Below are positions 8,521 through 17,300 of a stretch of 64,000 bases of DNA, one piece after another. The stretch lies in assembly GCF_029953285.1 (NCBI RefSeq), contig NZ_JASAOI010000004.1, forward strand, positions 1-64,000, written 5' to 3'. The first letter of the stretch is position 1; each line of letters opens with the position of its first letter. A model generated the notes under the pieces. It was not told the DNA's origin, did no database searches, and was given only the letters and a program-made list of their open reading frames with translations. The position numbers and the translations under genes were made by a program. The stretch is from Yinghuangia seranimata. Its GTDB lineage: Bacteria > Actinomycetota > Actinomycetes > Streptomycetales > Streptomycetaceae.

Positions 8521-8874
8521 TCAGGCCTCGGACCGGCGCGCGAGCCCGACGGGCACCGGCGGGTCCGTCACGATGCGGGTGTCCAGAAACTCCCACCAGT
8601 CGTCCTGGCTGACCCGCTCGGACTCCCACGAGTCGTCCTTCTTCAGGCCCGCGAGTGCCTTTCGGTAAGCGCCCCACGCGGCCTCGTCCTCGAAGGCGGC
8701 CCAGTTCTCCAGGACGTACACCTCGCCGATCACGCTGTAGTACCAGCGCACTTCACGCACCATCGGCAGGTCGCGGTAGAACCAGCGCTCACGTTCCTCC
8801 AGCCACGCCCAGAACTCCTTCTGGTTGCGCCGCGACCGTTCCGACATCCTCATGCGGTACACGAGATAGATCAC
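8521..8874 (-). CDS. small dimeric alpha/beta-barrel protein (NIPSNAP/EthD-like)
   Basis: A 117-residue protein without signal peptide. VIYLVYRMR forms an edge strand, followed by a long Arg/Glu/Trp-rich helix (EFWAWLEERERWFYRDLP) and strands VRWYYSVIGEVYVLENWAAF, matching the ferredoxin-like half-barrels of NIPSNAP, EthD and Dabb proteins. No enzymatic residues can be assigned. The GTG at 8874 is preferred because GGGGAG lies eight bases before it and the first strand starts at once; longer forms run into the operator. It leads an operon with the IclR gene at 7623. Such proteins are often found with catabolic genes, sometimes acting as ligand binders or monooxygenase helpers. Confidence 0.6.
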   Translation of the reverse strand: MIYLVYRMRMSERSRRNQKEFWAWLEERERWFYRDLPMVREVRWYYSVIGEVYVLENWAAFEDEAAWGAYRKALAGLKKDDSWESERVSQDDWWEFLDTRIVTDPPVPVGLARRSEA

Positions 8875-8930
8875 GGGTGGAACTCCCCATCTCCCGGGTG
8901 CCATCGCGGACTGCATGCATGCTACGAGTC

Positions 8931-8957
8931 TGGAACATGGTTCCACAATAAGGAACG
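8931..8957. promoter_or_regulatory. IclR-type composite operator, copy 2
   Basis: TGGAACATGGTTCCA (8931-8945), six spacer bases, then GGAACG (8952-8957), with the same geometry as copy 1 at 5826. On the minus strand a possible promoter, TTGTGG then 18 bases then TAGCAT, overlaps the palindrome and reads into the barrel-protein and IclR genes. Binding here would therefore block that promoter. Confidence 0.68.
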
Positions 8958-8968
8958 CCATGCGCGCA

Positions 8969-10606
8969 TCAGCGGCGAAGCCCGACCCGGTCCATCAGCA
9001 CGATTCCGTCGTTGAAGAGCTGCACGTTGGTGACCCTGGGGCCGTGTATCGCGCCCGCTACCGCCTCCTGGTAGACCCACACCGGCATGTCCTTGTTGAG
9101 TGCGACCTGCACTTCGGTGTACGCGTTGCGGCGTGTGGCGGTGTCCGTGCCGGCTCGTGCGAGGTCGAGTGCCGCGTTGACGTCGGGGTTGTTGTAGAGG
9201 CAGCAGTTGGCCGGGCTGCTGCCGTACAGGTAGTCGTGGACGGAGGGCTCGGGGTCGTCCGCCCACAGCTGGCCGAGCCGCACATCGAACGTGTGCTTGA
9301 TGACTGTCAGCTGGATGAACGTCATCAGGTCGACCACATCCACGCGCACGCTGACCGCGGGGTACTTCGCGAGTTCCGCCGCGACGTACTGGCCGAGCGC
9401 GCGAGAGCTGGGCTGCTCGGGGGCGATGAGCGTCGCCGTGAAGGGCTTGGTGCCGTTCCTGGTCACCTTCGCCCACAGCTGGGCGGACCGGACCGGATCG
9501 TTCTCCTCGGCGGCGAGCTGGTTGTTGGCCAGGGGAGAGTCGTCGCTGAAGATGCCCCGCGCGGGTGTTCCGGCGCCGTGGAACGCGATGTCGTTGATGG
9601 CCGCGCCGCTGAGTGACAGGGCCACCGCCCTGCGCGCGTCGGGATCGGCGAACGGGCCTACGGCCGTGTTGAAGCTGAGCATCTCGCCGCCGGACAGGTG
9701 AAGGGCCTCCACGCTGAGGCCCTTGTCCTTGGCGAGCCTCACGCCCAGCGGGTCGACAGTGACCGTCACGTCGGCGTCGGAGTCGGCGATCGAGGAGACG
9801 GCGGCCTCGGTCCGAGGCTCGGCCTTGAACACCACCTGATCGAGATACGGGCGACCTGTCTGCCAGTACGCGGGGTTCCTCTTGAGCGTCATGGACCGGT
9901 TCTTCACCCAGTCCCCTGGACCCAGCACGAACGGGCCTGCTCCCACCGGCTTTTCGCCGAGAGTGCCGGACGCGATGGCGTTCGGCGCGGCGATGAAGGA
10001 GAGGTGCCGGGCCACGGTGCGGTCGAAGTTGGCGTTCGGTGCGGGCAGTCTGACGGACAGCTCGAGGTCGTCGAGGACGGTGATCTTCAGCCCTGCCGCG
10101 GCCGCGCGCTGCGGAGAGTGCACCTGCTCCTGGCCGTGTCTCTCCCAGTTCAGCCGGATCGCTTCGGCGTTGAAGGGCTCGCCGTCGCTGAAGCGGATGT
10201 TCGGCCGCAGCCTCAGTCGCCACGTCGAGCCGGAATTGTCGGTGGGGATCAGGCTTTCGAGCAACTGCCCTTCCACCGCTCCGGTGGCGGGGTTCGTCCA
10301 CACCAGCGTGTCGTAGATGGCGGCGAGACGGCTGCCGTCCGACGCGCTGGAGTATCCGCTCACGAACGGGTCGAGGCTGAGCGACTCCCCGCGTAGCAGG
10401 AAGGTCACCGAGCCGCCCGCCCTGGGTGTGCCGTCGTCGGTCGGCGGCGTCCTCGACTCGGAAATGCAGCCGCCGGTGAAGAGGAGAGCGGCGGCAAGAG
10501 CCAGGCCCTCCAGGCGTCTTGCACGTCGTCGTCGACCTGTTGTCCGGTGTCCCGCGGACGCAAGCTCGCTCACGCTCCTCGCCGGCAGGCGTTGTGCGTT
10601 CGTCAC
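8969..10606 (-). CDS. orphan solute-binding lipoprotein, family 5
   Basis: A 545-residue lipoprotein: basic region, hydrophobic helix LEGLALAAALLF and lipobox FTGGC with Cys47. The body shows family 5 features: SVTFLLRGESLSLDPF, WRLRLRPNIRFSDGEPFNAEAIR, GAGPFVLGPGDW and a C-terminal QVALNKDMPVWVYQ. It clearly differs from the binding protein of the adjacent operon. No permease or ATPase genes accompany it, so it probably feeds the 125-5676 transporter or another one elsewhere. The GTG at 10606 is selected because it places the signal about 30 residues in and has GAAAGGGAA upstream; starts further upstream would add a Pro/Arg-rich arm before the signal. Confidence 0.87.
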   Translation of the reverse strand: MTNAQRLPARSVSELASAGHRTTGRRRRARRLEGLALAAALLFTGGCISESRTPPTDDGTPRAGGSVTFLLRGESLSLDPFVSGYSSASDGSRLAAIYDTLVWTNPATGAVEGQLLESLIPTDNSGSTWRLRLRPNIRFSDGEPFNAEAIRLNWERHGQEQVHSPQRAAAAGLKITVLDDLELSVRLPAPNANFDRTVARHLSFIAAPNAIASGTLGEKPVGAGPFVLGPGDWVKNRSMTLKRNPAYWQTGRPYLDQVVFKAEPRTEAAVSSIADSDADVTVTVDPLGVRLAKDKGLSVEALHLSGGEMLSFNTAVGPFADPDARRAVALSLSGAAINDIAFHGAGTPARGIFSDDSPLANNQLAAEENDPVRSAQLWAKVTRNGTKPFTATLIAPEQPSSRALGQYVAAELAKYPAVSVRVDVVDLMTFIQLTVIKHTFDVRLGQLWADDPEPSVHDYLYGSSPANCCLYNNPDVNAALDLARAGTDTATRRNAYTEVQVALNKDMPVWVYQEAVAGAIHGPRVTNVQLFNDGIVLMDRVGLRR

Positions 10607-11362
10607 GGTCGTCCAGTTCCCTTTCGATGTGGTCGCCGGAGGCGCGCACCGGGAGCCGGGGAGCGCGGGGATGGCCAACGCCGGATCCGGAACGATGTCC
10701 CTTGTGCGGGACGGCTGTTCCTGTGGCTTTTCAGGCGCGCTGGTGCGTTGGTTCGGCCGCGCGGCTCGGGCGCGGTTGCGCCGGGGTCTCCGGAGGGCTC
10801 CGGACGATACACTCAAGGGTTCCGTTCAGGCTAACTTCATTCCATATAGCGAAACGCTCAAGACGGATTCCGGGATCCCTGAGAGCGAGCAAAGGCGGTA
10901 TGCCGAGGACTGCCGGGCTGGGGACTTTACGGCCCGTGCGCGTGTGGAGATTTCCGGCCACCGCTGTGGAGTGTGGGGTGAACAGCGGGCGGCGTCGAGG
11001 TGGCGGGCGGCTGGTCGGGCTGCCCCGTCCGGATCGCCGCGAAGACCGGCGGCTTCGGGTGGACGGCGTCGAAAAGTCCGGTCCCGCGCGGCGATTGGGG
11101 AGGTCGCGGACGTGGTGGGGTTCGAAGCCCGCGGCCTCGGTCAGGGCCGGGTGCGGTGCCGGATGGCGCGGTGGTGAGGCGGCGCGGCGACGCGGCCTGG
11201 AATAATCTTTCGATTTTGCCTCCTCTTGATCGATACTGCTCGGCGTGCGGTCGGGGGCCTGCATGCGTTGGTGCGCTTTCCTGGCCTCTGGTGGGCACAA
11301 CCCGGTGGCTGCCGGGTGTCCGGCAGTGTCATGGGAATTGCTCACCAAGGGGGAATCGGGGC
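10607..11362. other. intergenic region, divergent promoters expected
   Basis: About 750 bases between the divergent binding-protein and Rhs genes. Two relatively A+T-rich patches stand out: 10838-10862 (including ATTCCATATAGCGAAA) and 11200-11240 (GAATAATCTTTCGATTTTG). These are plausible promoter regions for the left and right gene respectively. No convincing gene, hairpin or RNA was seen in it; the frames that are open lack codon bias. Confidence 0.4.
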
Positions 11363-14300
11363 ATGTCCGTCCTGGCGTCGACTCGTCGTGTCCGCTTCAA
11401 ACGGCGGGCCCGCCGTCGGCGGGGTTCCCGCCGCGCGGTCCTGGTCGCGGTCCTGGGCCTGGCGCTACTGGCGCAGGGCGCCGCCCCGCCGGGGCTGGCG
11501 GCCGCGGGCGGGACCGGCGGCGGCAGCAGCTCCGGCCCTGCGGTGGGAACTCCCGAGCATCCCGAGGGGACATCGTTCAATCCGAACCAGATCAAGGACA
11601 TCAAGGCGGGCGACCCCGGCGCCGGCGTGAGCTTGATCGAGGCGCCGTCGGCGACGAACGGCGGCGAAGCGCGGCTGTCGTACCCGCTGGAGGTGCCGAA
11701 GGGTCGGGCGGGTCTTGAGCCGAAGCTGTCGCTGACGTACAACTCCATCGCCGCCAACGGCTGGCTGGGCATCGGCTGGGACGTCGGCATCCCGTCGGTC
11801 ACGGTGGACACCCGGTGGGGCGTGCCTCGGTACAACCCCGCGTCGGAGACCGAAACGTATCTGCTGAACGGCGAGGAGCTGACTCCGGTGGCGAACCGGG
11901 GGCCGCTCCAGCCGAGGTCGGCGGAGAAGATCTTCCACACCCGTACCGAGGGCCGGTTCGACCGGATCGTGCGGCACGGTGACAAGCCGGGGAACTACTG
12001 GTGGGAGGTCACCGACAAGCAGGGCGCCCGCATGCTGTTCGGCGGCGCGCCGGACACGACGCTGGGCGACGCCGCGGGCAACACCGCGCTGTGGGCCCTG
12101 CGGGAGACGCGCGACAGCCACGACAACCTCATGCGGTACAGCTACGCCCGCGTCAACGACGGCGGGACCGCGAACTCGACGGTGCCAGGCACCAACCTCT
12201 ACCCGCAGCGCATCACGTACACCGGGAAGGGCAACACCGAAGGCCGCTACTCGGTGACCTTCATCCGGGACCGCGAGCGCAACGAGCCGCGCCGCGCGGA
12301 CGTGCAGATCGACGCCCGGTTCGGGTTCAAGCGCGTGACGGCGGACCTGCTGCGCCGCATCGAGGTCAAGCTCGACGACCAGCTCATCCGCGCGTACGAA
12401 CTGAACTACCGGAGCGGCGTGTTCGCCAAGACGCTGCTTGCGGGGGTGGCGCAGTTCGGCGATGACAACCGGGTGTTCAACACGCACGTCTTCGACTACT
12501 TCGACGACGTCCGCGACCAGGCGGGGAACTACGACGCCTTCGCGCCCGCGGCGGGTTGGTCGGTGCCGGACGACGGCCTCGGGGTGGACATCCGCGAAGG
12601 CGAGGCGAGCGCGATCTCGGCGAACACGTCGGCGAGTTTCGGCGCGCACCTGTACGCGGGCTACAACGTCCAGGGGCTGCCGACCAAGGAGGGCTCGGTC
12701 GGGCTGAAGGTCGGGTTCAGCGCGGGCCAGTCCGACGGCCTGTCGACGCTGGCCGACGTGAACGGCGACAACCTGCCGGACAAGGTGTTCCGCAAGGGCA
12801 GCGACGTGTACTACCGGCCCAACCTGGCCAAGCCCGGCGGCCAGCCGAAGTTCGGCGACACACCGGTGAAGCTCACGAACCTGCCGGGCATCTCGACCGA
12901 GCGCACGCTGTCCGGCACCATCGGCATCGAGTCGTACGTCCTCACCACCTCGGCCCAGCTGGACTTCGTGGGCACCACGACCACCTCGGACCGGTTCTTC
13001 ACCGACGTCAACGGCGACGGCATAACCGACCTGGTCAACAACGGCGGCGTGCTGTTCGGCTACCTGGACGCCAACGGGCAGCCCGCGTACAGCGCGGACT
13101 CCGCCCGCACCCCGGCGCCGATCGGGGACGGCGCGGTGACCGGCCAGATCGTCGGCGACCAGACCGCGCAGTTCGAACGGCAGGTGGACAACTCGCCGCT
13201 GCTGGACACGGTGCGCCGCTGGATCGCGCCGTTCGACGGCAACGTGCGCGTGGACGGCCGCGTGCAGCTGACCCAGGATCCCTCCCCGGCGCGGGCCGCG
13301 TACACCAAGGCCGACGGCGTACGCGTCACCATCCAGCACAAGGACGCCGAACTCTGGGCGCAGCGGATCGGACCCGACGACCACACCGAGTTCACCCCGG
13401 GCAATGTGGCGTCGATCGCGGTGAAGAAGGGCGACGCGCTCTACTTCCGCACCCAGTCCATCCTGGACGGCAAGTACGACACCGTGGCGTGGGACCCGCA
13501 GATCACGTACACCAACCTGCCGGCCGGCACGGACGCGAACGGCCTGGCGAACACCGTGTTCCGCGCGTCGACCGACTTCACCTACGGCGGCCGGCCGTCC
13601 TTGGTGACCGTGCCCGTCACCGGGACGCTGCGGCTGACCGGCGACGTGGTCAAGAACAAGGCGACCTCGGACGACGTCACGATCGTGATCGAGAAGGGCA
13701 ACGGCGTCCACACCCCCGCCGAGGTGTACCGCAAGGTCCTGCCCGCCGGGTCGACCGGCACCACCGCGATCGACGTGAGCATCCCGGTCACGCAGTTCGA
13801 GAAGATGTCGTGGAAAGTCAAGACCGACTCCCCGATCGACGCCTCGGCGATCGGCTGGGTGCCGAAGGCGGCGTACACGGCCGCGCAGGGCGTGGAGTCG
13901 GTCGTCGACGCCGCGGGCAACCCGACGCTGGTGATCACCCCGCCGTACGACCAGACCGTGTACCCGGCGAACACCCTGTCCGCGCCGCAGCAGTCCTACA
14001 AGGCGACCAAGACCGGCCAGCTGAAGGTGCGGCCGAAGCTGACCTTCAACTTCAGCCTCTTCGGCGACACCCCGATCACGTTCACCGTGAAGAAGAGCGG
14101 CGGGCAGCTGCTCGGCAAGCGGACCTTCCTGGCCAAGGACACCTTCTTCGGCGGCCCGAACCTGGACCTGACGGTGCCGGTCACCGCCGGCGACGACCTC
14201 TACATCGACTACTCCTCGACGGACACGGGGCTGCTCGGCACACTCGTCGACCAGTCCGCGTCGGTCACCTACGACGTGGCGTCGCCCTTCCCTGCCCTCA

Positions 14301-17300
14301 CCCCGGCGCCCAGCGCCATGTACACCTCGGTCCCGCAGGGCGCCTTCGCCCAGCCCTACCGCGGCTGGGGGGTGATCGGCTACCAGGCCAACCGCGACCG
14401 CGCCGCCCAGCCGATCAAGCAGACCGAACTCACGCTGGACCAGAGCTTCAAGGACGCGCTCCCCAAGGAGCCCAAGGAAGCGGACGTCCCGGCGTTCGCC
14501 GCCGATCCGCGGCTGACCATGCCACGGCTCGCGGTGTTCGCCCCCGTTCCCGCCAAGGGCGGCTGGGCCGCTCAGGACGAGTCCTCCTGGGCCACCGCCG
14601 CGATGGCCACCAGTTCCCGCCTCGGCGCGGACACCATCGACGTGGTCACCGACGCCGACGTGGTGGGCGACCGGGCGGTGATGCGCCGCGGTGTCACCGG
14701 CCAGGTGTCGGCCACCCTCGCGGCCGGCCCGTTCGGCGGCACCGTGGCCGGCGGGATCACCGCGGGCTCGGTCGACTACCTCGACCTCAACGGCGACCGC
14801 TACCCCGACGTCGTGGGCGCCAAGGAGATCCAGTTCTCCGACATGAACGGCGCGCTCGGCGCCACGCGCGGCACGCTCGGCGGCAACGTCCGCGAGGCGG
14901 ACAACGTCTCCGGCAACGTGTCGCTCTCCGCCGGCAGCGAGACCGCCACCATCGCCAGCGCGCTGGGCATGGCCGCGCCCGAGGCGGGCACCAGCGCCAA
15001 CACCGCCAGCACCGGCTCGGTCCAGCCGTCGCTCGGCATCGGCGGCAGCCTCGGCGGCGGCGAGTCCGACGTCCGCGTCGACCTGCTGGACATCAACGGC
15101 GACGGGCTGCCGGACAAGGTGTTCGCCAACGGCGACGTGCAGCTGAACCTCGGCTACTCCTTCGCCGCCCGCGAGCCCTGGCCGGCCGGGCCGATCAACG
15201 ACGCCTCGACCCGCAACGCCGGCGTCAACCTCGGGTTCAACGTCGACCGCTACGGCTTCGCTGGCGGCTTGTCCGCCGAGCTCGGCACCTCGTACACCAA
15301 CGCGAGCATGATCGACGTCAACGGCGACGGCCTCGTCGACCGGGTGTTCACCGACGGCGCCAACCCGATCAAGGTCGCGGTCAACACCGGCACCGGCTTC
15401 ACCGCGCCCGTCCCGTTCCGCGGCAGCTTCTCCGACATCGCCGTCGACAAGAACGCCACGCTGGGCGCGGGCGTCTACTTCACCGTCGGCCTGCCCACCC
15501 CCGTCGGCATCTTCGTCTTCAACCCCGGCGCCAACGTGTCCACCGGCATCAGCCGTGCCGAGACCGGCCTGCGGGACGTGAACGGCGACGGCGTGGCCGA
15601 CCACGTCAAATCCACCCGCGACAACGAACTCCTGGTCGCCGTCAACAAGACGGGCCGCACCAACCTGCTGCGCTCGGTCAGCCGCCCGATGGGCGCCCGC
15701 ATCGACCTGGACTACACCCGGGCGGGCAACACCGCGGACATGCCGGAAAGCCGCTGGGTGCTCTCGCGCGTCTCCGTGTTCGACGGCGTCACGGGCGACG
15801 GCGCCGACACCCGGCTGACCACCTACCGCTACGAACAGGGGCGCTACGACCGGCAGGAGCGCGAGTTCCTCGGCTTCGGGCGCGTCGTCACCGAGGACCG
15901 CGACCCCGCGGCGGGCGACAAGGTCCTGCGTGCGATGACGAACGAGTACCGCAACGACGGATACGCGAGCCGCGGCCTGCTCACCCGCACGCTCACCACG
16001 GACGGCACCGGCCGCCCGTACACCGAGACCCTCAACACCTACCGCCTGCACGACGTCGCGTCCGGAGCCGACGCCGACCCCCGCAACGCGACGGCCACCG
16101 TGTTCCCGCAGCTCACCCGCGTCGAGAAGAAGTACTACGAGGGCGCGGCCACCGCGGCCAAGTCCACGTCCACCGAATATGCGTACGACGCCTACGGCAA
16201 CCTCGCCCGCACGTTCGACGCCGCCGACGAGGGCACCGCGGACGACCTGGAGACGACCTACACCTACAGCGGCGCCGACCCGGCGTGCCGTGACCGCAAC
16301 ATCCTCGGGATCCCGACCCTGCTGCGGCAGACGGCCGCCGCCACGGGCGCCGTCCTGCGGCACCGCGAGGCGAGCGTCGACTGTGCGACCGGCGAGGTGC
16401 GCCAGGCGCGCGAGTATCTCGACGACAACACCGCGGCGGTCTCCGACATGGAGTTCCTTCCGGACGGCAACCTCAAGTCGGTGACCGGCCCGCCGAACGC
16501 GGCCGGGCAGCGCTACAAGCTGGAGTACGGCTACGACACCGCTGTCGGCGTGCACATCGAGTCGATCACGGACAGCTTCGGATACCGGTCGACCTCGGCG
16601 TACAACCTGAAGTACGGCGTGCCCGAGCGCACGACCGACGAGAACGGCCAGTCGCTCCTCATGGCGTACGACAGCTTCGGCCGGCTGGACACGGTGACCG
16701 GGCCGTACGAGGCCGGCAGCGGCCAGGCGACGATCGACTTCGAGTACCACCCCGAGGCCCCGGTTCCCTACGCCACGACCAGGCATCTCGACCGGGCCGC
16801 GGGCAGCGTGCGCGCCGACACCATCGACACGGTCACCTTCACCGACGGATTGAAGCGCGTCCTGCAGACGAAAAAGGACGCGTCGGTGTCCGCGTCGCCG
16901 GGGGCGGCGTCCGCCGACGTGATGACGGTGTCCGGGCGGGTCACGTTCGACACGTTGGGGCGCACCGTCGAGAAGTACTATCCGCTGACCGAACCCAAGG
17001 GGGCCGCCAACACCGCGTTCAACGCCGCGTTCGACACGGTCGCGCCGACCCGCGACACGTTCGACGTGCTGGACCGGCAGGTCAAGACCGTGCGGCCGGA
17101 CGGCGTCACCTCGGAAACCGCGTACGGCTTCGGCCCGGACCGGGCGGGGGTGACGCGGGCGGAGAAGACCTCGACCGACGGCAACGGCAAGAAGGTGCGG
17201 ACGTACGCCGACGTCCGCGGTCTCACCACGGCCGTACGCCAGACCAACGGGACGGCGGTGATCTGGACCGACTACGCCTACGACCCGGTGAAGCAGGTGA

